A stretch of 64,000 nt of DNA from DASYKS01 sp035995205. GTDB taxonomy: Bacteria > Acidobacteriota > Thermoanaerobaculia > Multivoradales > UBA5704. The stretch lies in NCBI GenBank assembly GCA_035995205.1, contig DASYKS010000032.1, positions 1 through 64,000 on the forward strand, read 5' to 3'. Position numbers and translations under genes: made by a program. Positions 34,414 to 43,641 of this stretch are shown here, piece by piece. The notes below the pieces were generated by a model. The model made no database searches and had not been told where the DNA came from. It worked only from the letters and a program-made list of their open reading frames with translations. Each line of letters starts with the position of its first letter. The first letter of the stretch is position 1.

Positions 34414-34420
34414 CCGTCTC

Positions 34421-35428
34421 ATGTCCATCACACTTGGAATCTTCTTCGGCTTTCTGGCTTGGTTCGTCGTCCGCTATCTGCTCGCCGGGTTGTTTACCGT
34501 GGGGCAGAACGAGCGGGCGGTCAAGACCGTTCTCGGGCGCGCGCAGCGGTTGCCCGGGCAGACCACTTTGCAGGATCCGATCGCGCAGGGGCTTCGGCCG
34601 GACGAGCGGGAGCGGTACAACTATCCGCAATTGCGCGTGATCCCGCCGGGTGGACCTTATTTCCGCTGGCCTTGGGAGAAGGTCCACAAGGTGTCGATCG
34701 CCACCAGCACGCTCAACATGGCATTCGACCCGGAAAATCCGAGCGTGAACTCGGGCGGGAAGCTCCTGGAGGCGGTGACCAAAGACCAGTTGAACACGGG
34801 GCTCACCGGACAGCTCCGCTACCGGGTCTCGGAGCGGAACCTGTACGCCTACTTTTTCGGGGTGAAGAATCCCATCGCTCACATCATGGGCTACTTCGTC
34901 TCGATCCTGCGCGAGCGGATCGCGAACTTCGAGGCGCCGCGCGCGCTGGCTGTCGCCGCGGGGGGCATCGCGCTCGAAAGCCAGCCGCCGGACTCGACCG
35001 AGGTGAGCGGCATCTCGATCAACGACCTGCGAAAAAATCTGCGCGACCTGAACGACCACATGGATCGCGAATCGCAGTCGTCGGCCGCGCGCTATGGCAT
35101 CACGCTCGACGCCTCGCTGATCACCGAGATCGATCCGCCGGCCGAGGTCGAATCCGCCCTCGCGGCGATCAACACCGCGCATAACCACGTCTCGTCCGAC
35201 ATCAGCCTGGCGCATGCGGCGGCCGATCAGAAGATCGTCCAGTCCAAGCGCGCGGTCGAGATCGAGACGCTTCGGGCGCAGGGGGAGGTCGAGCCGCTGG
35301 TGCGCTTGGCCGAGCAGCTGAACGATCTGAAGAAACAGGGGCCGCACGCGCTTTCCGCCTACCTGCGGAACGTACGCCTCGGCCTGTTCGGCAAGGCGCA
35401 GGACGCCTTCGTCGAGGTGAAGCGATGA
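34421..35428 (+). CDS. SPFH/Band-7 (stomatin-like) membrane protein, first of pair
   Basis: 335 residues from MSITLG; an upstream in-frame ATG would add about 14 residues. One N-terminal membrane segment (residues 2-22) is followed by an SPFH core: VGQNERAVKTVLGRAQ opens the Band-7 domain, then GGPYFRWPWEKVHKVSIAT. A helical tail contains AHAAADQKIVQSKRAVEIE, of the kind that drives oligomer formation. SPFH proteins build membrane microdomains and often hold proteases or ATPases. It overlaps the second SPFH gene by four bases (ATGA) and is followed by MoxR and VWA genes, so all four probably work together at the membrane. Confidence 0.85.
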   Translation: MSITLGIFFGFLAWFVVRYLLAGLFTVGQNERAVKTVLGRAQRLPGQTTLQDPIAQGLRPDERERYNYPQLRVIPPGGPYFRWPWEKVHKVSIATSTLNMAFDPENPSVNSGGKLLEAVTKDQLNTGLTGQLRYRVSERNLYAYFFGVKNPIAHIMGYFVSILRERIANFEAPRALAVAAGGIALESQPPDSTEVSGISINDLRKNLRDLNDHMDRESQSSAARYGITLDASLITEIDPPAEVESALAAINTAHNHVSSDISLAHAAADQKIVQSKRAVEIETLRAQGEVEPLVRLAEQLNDLKKQGPHALSAYLRNVRLGLFGKAQDAFVEVKR

Positions 35429-36315
35429 GCTTCCTGATCGCCGCGGTCGTGACCTTCCTCGCGATGATGTTCGTCGTGCCGTTCTTCCTGTTCCTGGTCC
35501 GCGTCTTGGGTCTCTACGCCATCGTCTACGAGCGCACCTGCCGCGTCTACGTGCTGTTCGGCAAGGTGATCGGCATTCTCGACGAGCCGGGGTTGCACAT
35601 CTTGCTGTTCAAGCTCGGACCGTCCTGCTTTCTGGTCAACTGGATGGGCCAGTGCCACGTGCTCGACATGCGGCTCGATCAGGATTACCTGCGCAGCCAG
35701 CCGGTGAACTCCGAAGAGGGCGCGCCGATGGGCATCGGCGTCTGGTACGAGATGTACATCAGCGACCCGGTGGCCTACCTGTTCAAGAACACCGACCCGC
35801 GCGGCTCGCTGCGCGCCAACGTCAGCAACGCAACCGTCCGCTGCCTCTCGAACATGAAGCTCGCCGACATGCTGGAGACGCGCCATCAGATGAGCGCCAC
35901 GGTGCGCGCGGAGGTCTCGGAGAAGTCGCACGAGTGGGGCTACAAGCTCGGCTCGATCTACATCCGCAAGGTGCATTTCCGCGACGGCGGCATGATCCGG
36001 CAGATCGAGGAGAAAGTGGTCAACCGGTTGCGCCAGGTGACCTCGGCGATCAAGCAGGACGGAGCGAACCAGGTGAGCATCATCACCAGCACGGCGGAGC
36101 GCCAGGCGGCGGTCGAGTTCGCCAAGGCGAGCGCGATGCGGCCGCAGATCGTGGGCAAGGCGCTCAACGAGATTTCCCAAGATCCGGAGATCGAGGCCGC
36201 GCTGTTCGAGATCCTGGAGACGCAGCGCCTGGTCGAAGGCACCACCCGCGTGACGCTCGTGCCGAAGGGCGGTGAGCTGCTCGCCAGTCTGTTGGCCGGC
36301 GGCTCGCGCGGCTGA
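35425..36315 (+). CDS. SPFH/Band-7 (stomatin-like) membrane protein, second of pair
   Basis: 296 residues. The N-terminal helix MSFLIAAVVTFLAMMFVVPF and FFLFLVRVLG is strongly hydrophobic, followed by a divergent SPFH core (YAIVYERTCRVYVLFGKVIG, then DEPGLHIL). The helical part includes VRAEVSEKSHEWGYKLGSIY, a standard SPFH pattern. It differs enough from the upstream SPFH protein to suggest hetero-oligomers like HflK-HflC. It overlaps that gene by four bases and lies 75 bases before the MoxR ATPase. Confidence 0.85.
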   Translation: MSFLIAAVVTFLAMMFVVPFFLFLVRVLGLYAIVYERTCRVYVLFGKVIGILDEPGLHILLFKLGPSCFLVNWMGQCHVLDMRLDQDYLRSQPVNSEEGAPMGIGVWYEMYISDPVAYLFKNTDPRGSLRANVSNATVRCLSNMKLADMLETRHQMSATVRAEVSEKSHEWGYKLGSIYIRKVHFRDGGMIRQIEEKVVNRLRQVTSAIKQDGANQVSIITSTAERQAAVEFAKASAMRPQIVGKALNEISQDPEIEAALFEILETQRLVEGTTRVTLVPKGGELLASLLAGGSRG

Positions 36316-36390
36316 GCTTTTACCCCAGCGGCTTTTCCCCAGCGAACCGGGTTGCGGTAGGCTGGTCCTGCCGCAGCCCCGCACCTTTCG

Positions 36391-37461
36391 ATGAACGCCG
36401 CCAAGACCGTCACCCCGTCGCAACTGATGGACTTCCTGCTCAACGTGGCGGTGGTGCGTCCGGTGTTCGTCTGGGGGCCGCCGGGGATCGGCAAGTCGAG
36501 CCTGGTGACGCGGTTCGCGGAACAGTTGGGGCTTCATTGCGTGTCGTTGCTCGGCAGCCAGCTCGCGCCGGAGGATCTCATCGGCGTGCCGCAGGTGATC
36601 GACGGCGTGAGCCGCTTCTGCCCCCCGTCGCAGATCGCGCGGGCCGAGCCCTACTGTCTGTTCTTGGACGAGCTGAACGCCTGTTCGCATGAGGTGCAGA
36701 AAGCGTTTTACAGCCTGATCCACGAACGCCGGATCGGCGAGTACCTTCTGCCCGAGGGCTCGATCGTGATCGGCGCCGGAAACCGGGCGCAGGACAGCGC
36801 GATCGTCAAGCCGATGTCCTCGGCGCTGCTCAACCGGATGGTCCACGTCCATCTGACGGTTTCGCACCGCGACTGGATGGCGTGGGCGCGCGCGAGCGAC
36901 ATCCACCCGCTGGTGATCGAATACCTGGAGCTGCGCCCCGACCAGCTCTGGAGCGCGCCGCCGAAACACGAGGAGCCGTTTTCCACCCCGCGCTCGTGGC
37001 ACATGATGAGCGACGCGCTCCACCAGTTCGGCGACGGCGTGCGCGACGAAGAGGTCGAAGCGCTCGCCTACGGCTGCCTCTCGCCGCCGCACGCCACCCA
37101 GCTCAAAGCGTTCGCCAAGCAGAAGCGGAGCCGTTTCGCGCTCCACGCGATCCTGAAGGGGGATTCCGGCTGGCCTCACGATCCGGCGGACCGCGACATC
37201 CTCTACTTCCTCGCCCAGTCGTTCCGCGCCCATCTGCAAAAGGAGCTGCCGCACGATCCGCAGGGCCTCCAGCCGCAGCACAAGCAGCTCGCGCACCGCG
37301 GCAAGGCGCTGCTCAAGGAGCTGGCAGCGATCAGCCTGGAGATGGCGCAGCTGGTGGTGGCGGAGGAGGGGAGCGACGCGTCCGGCGGGAACCTGCCCGG
37401 CTGGTTCCTGGTCGAGGTGGTGCGCGACCTGCCGCGCCTGGTCGAGAAGCGTGCCCCGTAA
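36391..37461 (+). CDS. MoxR-family AAA+ ATPase
   Basis: 356 residues. Walker A is GPPGIGKS (29-36), Walker B LFLDE (90-94), sensor 1 lies in IVIGAGNRAQD, and the arginine-finger region in SSALLNRMVHVHL. MoxR ATPases act as chaperones that insert or remodel cofactors or substrates, usually with a VWA-domain partner. The partner here is the next gene, whose GTG lies inside this gene's end (11-base overlap). The C-terminal 100 residues are helical and could be the docking part. Confidence 0.88.
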   Translation: MNAAKTVTPSQLMDFLLNVAVVRPVFVWGPPGIGKSSLVTRFAEQLGLHCVSLLGSQLAPEDLIGVPQVIDGVSRFCPPSQIARAEPYCLFLDELNACSHEVQKAFYSLIHERRIGEYLLPEGSIVIGAGNRAQDSAIVKPMSSALLNRMVHVHLTVSHRDWMAWARASDIHPLVIEYLELRPDQLWSAPPKHEEPFSTPRSWHMMSDALHQFGDGVRDEEVEALAYGCLSPPHATQLKAFAKQKRSRFALHAILKGDSGWPHDPADRDILYFLAQSFRAHLQKELPHDPQGLQPQHKQLAHRGKALLKELAAISLEMAQLVVAEEGSDASGGNLPGWFLVEVVRDLPRLVEKRAP

Positions 37462-39271
37462 GCCGGACAAGGAGCGGGAGGACCCGGCGACTAAAGCTTT
37501 CCGGGAAGCGACCGAGGCGATTCGCGAGCACCCGCTGTTTTCGCCGCTCTTCTACCGCACGAATCTGTACCGCAACGTGCACCAGAACTCTTGCCCGCCC
37601 GGCGGCTGGGCGGTCGCGAGCCATCGCGGCACGATCTACGTCCACCCCAAACGCCGGGCGGCGCCGGAGGAATGGCTTTGGGTGATCGGCCACTGCCTGC
37701 TCCATTATGGCTTCGGTCACTTCCGGGTGCGGGCGCGTCCCGACCTGTGGAACATCGCCTGCGATCTGTTCGTCGATCGCTTCCTCGCCGATCTGAAGCT
37801 CGGGCGGCGGCCGGAGGAGATCCCTGCCCTCGCGCCGCCGCAGGGAGCGCCTTTAAGCTCGGAAAACGCCCTCTACGACTGGCTGTTCGAAAGCGGCGTA
37901 CCGCCCGAGCTGCGCGGCGGCGGAACGGCCGGTCCGGGAGCCGGCGATCTGTCGATCGAAGAGGATCGGTGGGCAGGGAAACTGGAGGACTACGACAAGG
38001 ACTGGCGAGCCGCCCTCGCCGCGGGGCTGCGCAACGCGGTCGCGGCGGCGGTTCAGGTGGCGGGGGGCCAGGTCGCGAATCTCGCCGGGGCGGTCGGGCC
38101 GAAGACGCCTTCGGAGCGCGGGCGTTCCTGGTTCATGACTCGGTATCCCCTGCTCGGCGCGCTCGCGGCGTCGTTCAAACTGGTCGAAGACGCGGAGGTC
38201 TGCCGGCGGCTCGACATCCACGTCGCCGCGGTGGATGCCGAAGCGCGCGAGCTGTACGTCAATCCGCAGATGGGGATGAACGACGGCGAGGCCTGTTTCG
38301 TCATGGCCCACGAGCTGCTCCACGTCGGCCTCCGCCATCAGGCGAGATGCCAGGGCCGCGATCCCTATCTCTGGAACGTGGCCTGCGATTACGTGATCAA
38401 CGCCTGGTTGGTCGAGATGGAGGTCGGGCGTCCGCCGGCTTTCGGAGTCTTGCTCGATCCGGAGCTCAAGGGTCTCTCGGCCGAAGCGGTCTACGACCGG
38501 ATCGTCGGCGATCTGCGCCGGATGAGGAAGCTCGCGACCTTCCGCGGCACGGGGCTCGGCGACATGCTCCCGGGGAGAAACCCGCGCTGGTGGCAGGCGG
38601 GGGAGGGCATGGCCCTCGACGAGTTCTACCGCAGCTGCCTCGCCCAGGGACTCGTCTGGCATCGCGATCGGGGGCGGGGTTTCCTCCCCGCGGGCCTGGT
38701 CGAAGAGATCGAAGCGATGGCGCAGCCGGCGATCCCTTGGGACGTCCTGCTCGCGCAGTGGTTCGATCACCGCTTCCCGCCCAAGGAAAAGCGCCGTACC
38801 TTCGCCCGGCCGAGCCGGCGTCAGATGGCGACGCCGGATATTCCCCGGCCGCATCTCGCGCCGCTCGACGACGGATCGAGCCGCACTTTCGCGGTGCTTC
38901 TCGACACCTCCGGCAGCATGGATCGGAAGCTCCTGGCGAAATCCCTTGGAGCGATCGCGAGCTACGGCACGGCGCGCGAGGTCGATCTCGTGCGATTGAT
39001 CTTCTGCGACGCCGCAACCTACGACGAAGGCTACGTGCGCCCCGAGGAGATCGCCGGCCGGGTGCGGATCAAAGGGCGAGGCGGCACCGTTCTCCAGCCG
39101 GGGATCGATCTGCTCCAGAAGAGCCTCGACTTTCCCCCCGACGGGCCGATCCTGATCATCACCGACGGCTACTGCGACAGCCTGACGATCCGCCGCGATC
39201 ACGCGTTCCTGGTCCCTGCCGGCAATTCTTTGCCTTTCCGACCTCAGGGACCGGTGTTCTGGGTGTCGTAA
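37451..39271 (+). CDS. Duplicated zincin-like domain plus C-terminal VWA domain (DUF2201-type)
   Basis: 606 residues with a GTG start inside the MoxR gene. The usual DUF2201 layout is a metallopeptidase-like domain plus a VWA-like domain; here the first part is present twice. Copy 1 has H81-C82-L-L-H85, H90 and LWNIACD (D105). Copy 2 has H287-E288-L-L-H291, H296 and LWNVACD (D313). Copy 1 has Cys instead of the catalytic Glu, so only copy 2 can be an active zinc peptidase. The VWA domain has an intact MIDAS start, D485-T-S-G-S489. MoxR probably remodels this protein, and the SPFH pair may hold the complex at the membrane. Confidence 0.85.
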   Translation: MPRKPDKEREDPATKAFREATEAIREHPLFSPLFYRTNLYRNVHQNSCPPGGWAVASHRGTIYVHPKRRAAPEEWLWVIGHCLLHYGFGHFRVRARPDLWNIACDLFVDRFLADLKLGRRPEEIPALAPPQGAPLSSENALYDWLFESGVPPELRGGGTAGPGAGDLSIEEDRWAGKLEDYDKDWRAALAAGLRNAVAAAVQVAGGQVANLAGAVGPKTPSERGRSWFMTRYPLLGALAASFKLVEDAEVCRRLDIHVAAVDAEARELYVNPQMGMNDGEACFVMAHELLHVGLRHQARCQGRDPYLWNVACDYVINAWLVEMEVGRPPAFGVLLDPELKGLSAEAVYDRIVGDLRRMRKLATFRGTGLGDMLPGRNPRWWQAGEGMALDEFYRSCLAQGLVWHRDRGRGFLPAGLVEEIEAMAQPAIPWDVLLAQWFDHRFPPKEKRRTFARPSRRQMATPDIPRPHLAPLDDGSSRTFAVLLDTSGSMDRKLLAKSLGAIASYGTAREVDLVRLIFCDAATYDEGYVRPEEIAGRVRIKGRGGTVLQPGIDLLQKSLDFPPDGPILIITDGYCDSLTIRRDHAFLVPAGNSLPFRPQGPVFWVS

Positions 39272-39550
39272 GGCGCGAAGCGGCAAAGAGCGGCGGAAGA
39301 ATTTGCCTCCGGGGCAAGAGGGTTCCGCCCTCCTCGTCGTTTCCGCGCTCTCAGGTCGCGGCTGTTTTCCCTCTACAAATGCCTCGATTTTCCCTCTGAA
39401 AACGGGCGGATGGCACGCAGGCTGCAATGTTTCTGGGGCAGAGCCGATCGAAGCAGATCGGCGGACAACGACCCGAAGGAACGATCGCCGCCTCGATGAA
39501 AGGCTTCAGCGAGATAGAGTGAGGCGGCGGCAAACGAAAGGAGAATTCGC

Positions 39551-39940
39551 ATGCGGAAATTCGCAATGCTCCCTCTCGCGTTCGCCACGGCGGCGCTGTT
39601 GACTCTCCCGGTGCAGGCGGCGCAGAACGTCGGCACGCAGGCTAAAGCCCAGTCGGCCACGACGGCTACGGCGAAGGCCGATATTGAGACCTGGACCGGT
39701 TGGATCACCGACAACTGCGACGGCTTGCACGGTGCCTCGGTGGACAATACTAAGGCCAAGGTGCAGGGCTGCAAGGAGCGTGGCGGTCGGGTGGTCTTCT
39801 ACAACCTCGCCAACAAGAAGTTCTACGATCTGGACAAGATTGATCTGGCGCTTGACCACGTGGGCCATCCGGTCGTCGTCACCGGCGTCAGGGACTGGAA
39901 CTTGATCAAGGTCGAGAACATCGTCCCGAAGCCGAGCTAA
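39551..39940 (+). CDS. Small secreted protein with WTGWITD motif
   Basis: 129 residues, ATG preceded by AAAGGAG. A signal peptide (core MLPLAFATAALLTLPVQAA) is followed by a low-complexity Ala/Thr linker and a compact domain with WTGWITDNCDG, CKERGGRVVFYN and VVVTGV. Small exported proteins with a W-x-G-x-I/L-x-D-x-x-C start are frequent in Acidobacteriota, and the pattern fits an OB-fold-like barrel. No function is known to me. It is a single-gene unit: a strong intrinsic terminator follows 30 bases after the stop. Confidence 0.72.
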   Translation: MRKFAMLPLAFATAALLTLPVQAAQNVGTQAKAQSATTATAKADIETWTGWITDNCDGLHGASVDNTKAKVQGCKERGGRVVFYNLANKKFYDLDKIDLALDHVGHPVVVTGVRDWNLIKVENIVPKPS

Positions 39941-39970
39941 CCGCCAATTCGGTTGACTCGAAGGGACGGG

Positions 39971-40000
39971 CGCGGTGCCGGAAACGGCACCGCGTTTTTT
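39971..40000 (+). terminator. Intrinsic terminator with GAAA tetraloop
   Basis: CGCGGTGCCG-GAAA-CGGCACCGCG is a perfect ten-base-pair stem with a GAAA loop, followed by six T residues. Confidence 0.92.
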
Positions 40001-40144
40001 CGTTGGATGTGGGTCCTCCCGATCGCTGTCAATGCTATCCTCCGTCACGGTTCATCCCACGTAACGGTGCGATAGCGGTCGATCCTCTCTCCGGTGGACG
40101 CTCCTTCAGGAGTCTCGCCGGGGGGTGGATGCGGGAGGTGTACG

Positions 40145-43100
40145 GTGCCGTCCAAGCGAGCCCTCTTGTCGTTGTTCCTTCCGGTGTTCGTCGCCGTCGC
40201 GGTTCCCGCGTTCGGACCGGTGTCGAAGGTCGGCGCCCAGCCCGCGATGCCCGGGGGGGATCTCTGTTCGGCGACGCTGCCGCTGCCGAGCGCTTTTCCT
40301 TTCCACAAGTCGGAGTACGAGGCGATCTTCGGGCGCTTCATGAGAAATCAGTGCTACTTGAAGCTCGGCTGGCCGCACGACAAGCAGCTCCGGCCGACCG
40401 GGCCGACGGTGGCGGCACTTACCGCGGGGAGCGATCCGCACATACCCGCTTGGACCGTCACGACGCTCGGAACCCATCAAACGGTCGTCATCTACTACTC
40501 GCCCGACGTCTACCGGTGGATGTGCGAGCGGGACGCGGCGCACGAGAAGCAGTTCGTCGCCGAGTGCAAGAAGAGCTGCCCGACCTGCCGGCTCGACGGC
40601 AAGGAACCCGCGCCGATCTCGGACGGCTCGATGATTCTCAAGCTGATGTACGGAATGACCAACGCCGAGGACTTGCAAAATCCGAGGATCCCGCCGAGCG
40701 AAGACATCACCATGACCGCCCTGATGGTGAAGGATGCGCAGGGCTCCAAAGACGGTTGGTTCTGGGCCAACTGGGATCCGCAGGCGACGGAATTCTCGCA
40801 GCTCGATTGGCCGCCGCCGGTGAACCTGCCCTATCCGTGGATGGGCTTCGGCTTCTACTGCGTGAACTGCCACGCTTCGGCGAAATCGGAGTCGACCTTC
40901 TCCGATCTAAACAACGTGCTCGGCGATCCGAACACGTTCACCAAGTTCTATTTCCAGGACCAGCCACCGATTCCATCGCCCGCCGGCCACCAGCCGCATC
41001 CGTTCGAGACGCTTTCCGCCCACGAGCGGTTCGAGGCGCTCCAGGATCTTTCGGCCGTCGGCTCGGGGCCGCTGTGGAACGAAGTGCCCTGGCCGAACGC
41101 GAAGGTCAACCGGGTGAGCCAGCCGAGCACCGACTACTCCGCGGCGTTCCTCGAGACGTTCCAGGCGCAGCGGATCGTGCCGCCCGATTCGAAATCGATC
41201 ACCAAACTCTACATGCCGCCCGAAGTGTACGACCACCGGCTCTCGGGACCGGAGGGGCCGCCGCCGTTCCTCACCTCCGACCAGTGCGTCGGTTGCCACG
41301 CCGCGGGCTCGACCGGCATTCATTTCGACATGACGGTGCAGAAGCCCGATCAGCCGGCGTTCACCAACCTGGTCAACATCGCCGAGTACGGCGAATGGCG
41401 CGGCTCGCCGATGGGGCTCGCCGGGCGCGATCCGATCTTCTTCTCGCAGCTGGAAACCGAGCAGGCGGCGCACCCCTCGCTCGCGAAGCTCGCGCCGGAT
41501 ATCTGCCTGCATTGCCACGGCGTGATGGGGCAGCGGCAGTTCTGTCTCGACCAGTTCCCGGGCGATCCCATCAAGGCGAACGAGGTCTGCAACAACAGCA
41601 ACCTTCTGGGGCTGAACGAAAACTCGCAGCCGATCGTGCCGCGGCGGCTGTTCACCCGCGAGCAGGTGAACGCGATCCCGTTCCGGGCGACGACCGACGA
41701 AGAGAAGAGGAACGCCAAGTTCGGCGGCTTGGCGCGCGATGGAGTCTCCTGCACCACCTGCCATCACATCGAGATCGACGAGAAGACCCCCATCGGCCAC
41801 ACCTTCACCGGAGATTTCCGGACCGGCGCCAACGACGTCCTCCACGGACCGTTCGACAAGCCGCAGCAGGTGCCGATGGATCATTCGCTCGGGGCCAAGC
41901 CGATCGAATATCCGCTGGTGCGCTCGTCGAAAGTCTGCGGCAGCTGCCACAGCGTGGTCCTGCCGGTCTTCGACGGCGACAAGCCGTGGATTCGGCCGGG
42001 AACGACGAAGCCCGAGATCATCATCGAGCAGGCGACCTACCCCGAATGGGTGTTCAGCGATTTCCGCGACGACGGTCCGACCCCGCGATCGTGCCAGAGC
42101 TGCCACATGGCCTCGTCCTACCCGGGGCTCGAATCGCCGCTCACGACTAAGATCGCCTCGATCCAAGAGGCGAGCAACATGCCGCAGACAGAGGAACGGC
42201 TGCCGCAATCGGACATCGACCTCCAGCCGCGCTCGCCCTACGGCCGTCACACGCTGGTCGGCCTGAACGTCTTCTTCAACATGTTCGCCCAGCAGTTTCC
42301 GGACATCCTCGGCATTCGAATCCAGGACCCGATGCTCGGCGGCACGGGGATCGCGCCGCTTCAGACCACCTACAACTCGATGATCCAGCAGGCCGACACG
42401 GGAACCGCCACCGCGGCGGTGACCGCGGTCCGAACCACGGCGGATTCGCTCGTCGCCGAGGTGAAAGTCGAGAACATGGCGGGGCACAAGTTCCCCTCGG
42501 GAGTCGGCTTCCGCCGTGCGTTCCTGACCTTCGAGGTGCTGGACGCCGCGGGCAACGACCTCTGGGTCTCCGGCCGGACGACCGACACCGGAGTGATCGT
42601 CGGACCGGACGGCGAGCCGATCGACGGCGAGTTCATGTGGGGCGACAACTGCAGGCCGATCCCGGGCGACAAGCAGAAAATCCAGCCGCATTACCAGACG
42701 ATCACCCAGGAGAACCAGGTCCAGATCTACCAGGAGCTGGTCCGCGACCCGCGCGGCCGGCTCACCACGAGCTTCCTCTCGCTCGCCAATGAATCGAAAG
42801 ACAACCGCCTGCTGCCGCGAGGCTGGACGCCGAGCCTGGCGCTGGGGGAAAAGACCGGATTAGGAAGCCCGAAGCTCTCCGTCGCGGATCTGATCCATCG
42901 CATCCTCCCCGACCTGCCGGACGGCAAAGGCGGCAGCGTCAACGATCCCTGGTACAAGCCGGTCTCCGAAGGGGGCAAAGGCGGGGGAGGGGACGAGCTG
43001 ACCTACGCGGTCCCGCTCAAAGATCTCAAAGGCACGCCGGCCTCCGTTCGGGTGACCCTCTACTACCAGTCGATCCCGCCGTTCTATCTCCAGGATCGGT

Positions 43101-43291
43101 TCTGCACGACGCCGAACCGGCCGGACACGTCGCGGCTGTTCTTCCTCGCTGGTCACACGAATTTCTCCGGCACGCGGGCGGAGGGGTGGAAGCTCTCGGT
43201 GGTGTCTTCGGGAAAGGTAGCGGTCGAGGCGAAAGCGGCAGAGGTGGAGCGCCCCGCGGCCGGATCGCGGGTGGGGGGCTTCAAGAGGTAA
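40145..43291 (+). CDS. Exported six-heme cytochrome c
   Basis: 1048 residues from a GTG with GGGAGG seven bases upstream. A signal peptide covers about residues 1-34 (core LLSLFLPVFVAVAVPAFG). Six heme-binding CxxCH motifs start at C239 (CVNCH), C381 (CVGCH), C454 (CLHCH), C536 (CTTCH), C598 (CGSCH) and C650 (CQSCH). The last 350 residues lack hemes and look beta-rich, with AGHKFPSGVGFRRA as a possible ligand-binding loop. It is unusually long for so few hemes. No octaheme reductase active site (CxxCK) is seen. It probably transfers electrons in the periplasm; partner and substrate are unknown. Confidence 0.85.
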   Translation: MPSKRALLSLFLPVFVAVAVPAFGPVSKVGAQPAMPGGDLCSATLPLPSAFPFHKSEYEAIFGRFMRNQCYLKLGWPHDKQLRPTGPTVAALTAGSDPHIPAWTVTTLGTHQTVVIYYSPDVYRWMCERDAAHEKQFVAECKKSCPTCRLDGKEPAPISDGSMILKLMYGMTNAEDLQNPRIPPSEDITMTALMVKDAQGSKDGWFWANWDPQATEFSQLDWPPPVNLPYPWMGFGFYCVNCHASAKSESTFSDLNNVLGDPNTFTKFYFQDQPPIPSPAGHQPHPFETLSAHERFEALQDLSAVGSGPLWNEVPWPNAKVNRVSQPSTDYSAAFLETFQAQRIVPPDSKSITKLYMPPEVYDHRLSGPEGPPPFLTSDQCVGCHAAGSTGIHFDMTVQKPDQPAFTNLVNIAEYGEWRGSPMGLAGRDPIFFSQLETEQAAHPSLAKLAPDICLHCHGVMGQRQFCLDQFPGDPIKANEVCNNSNLLGLNENSQPIVPRRLFTREQVNAIPFRATTDEEKRNAKFGGLARDGVSCTTCHHIEIDEKTPIGHTFTGDFRTGANDVLHGPFDKPQQVPMDHSLGAKPIEYPLVRSSKVCGSCHSVVLPVFDGDKPWIRPGTTKPEIIIEQATYPEWVFSDFRDDGPTPRSCQSCHMASSYPGLESPLTTKIASIQEASNMPQTEERLPQSDIDLQPRSPYGRHTLVGLNVFFNMFAQQFPDILGIRIQDPMLGGTGIAPLQTTYNSMIQQADTGTATAAVTAVRTTADSLVAEVKVENMAGHKFPSGVGFRRAFLTFEVLDAAGNDLWVSGRTTDTGVIVGPDGEPIDGEFMWGDNCRPIPGDKQKIQPHYQTITQENQVQIYQELVRDPRGRLTTSFLSLANESKDNRLLPRGWTPSLALGEKTGLGSPKLSVADLIHRILPDLPDGKGGSVNDPWYKPVSEGGKGGGGDELTYAVPLKDLKGTPASVRVTLYYQSIPPFYLQDRFCTTPNRPDTSRLFFLAGHTNFSGTRAEGWKLSVVSSGKVAVEAKAAEVERPAAGSRVGGFKR

Positions 43292-43641
43292 GGCGTTCTA
43301 CGCTCGAATGTCCCAGGATGAGGAGAGCAGGTGTGCTCGTCCTGGGGCCGCCGGCAAGGTTGCTCTTCGGGTGTGCTTGTCCTGGGACCGCCGGCGTCTC
43401 GCCGGCGTTGTTTTCTTCGCCGAGCCTCAACCCTGCGCTTTGGCGCTGAACCTCGCTCAGCGTCCGGCCGCCGAGACGGCGGCGTTCCCAGGACAAGCAC
43501 ACCCGAAGAGGTTCGGCCTCGATTCCAAGAAAGCCGGCACAGCAATGCTCTTTGCACCTAGGTCCGGATCGTCGAAATGTGCAGCCGGGTCGTCGAGCCG
43601 CACATGCGGGAGCCTGCGAACTGCGTCGGGTAGTGCGCGCA
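43292..43641. repeat. Gene-free cluster of family A palindromic repeats
   Basis: Two long arms face each other: 43365-43407 (CTTCGGGTGTGCTTGTCCTG, then GGACCGCC and hairpin CGCCGGCG-TCT-CGCCGGCG) and 43467-43508, its inverted partner with the alternative hairpin sequence and the same GTGTGCTTGTCCTGGG flank. A third partial unit, GTGTGCTCGTCCTGGGGCCG, starts at 43331, and TCCCAGGATGAGGA at 43310 is a further inverted fragment. The ORFs crossing this region are translations of the repeats. The hairpin ending in TTGTTTT may help end the cytochrome transcript. Confidence 0.8.

Noticed and set aside
36882..37685. ORF overlapping the MoxR gene in another frame
   Set aside because: Arg/Ala-rich frame-shifted shadow of the MoxR and VWA genes.
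43292..43641. Several ORFs rich in PRTSTP or GTAGVSPA
   Set aside because: They are translations of the palindromic repeats in different frames.
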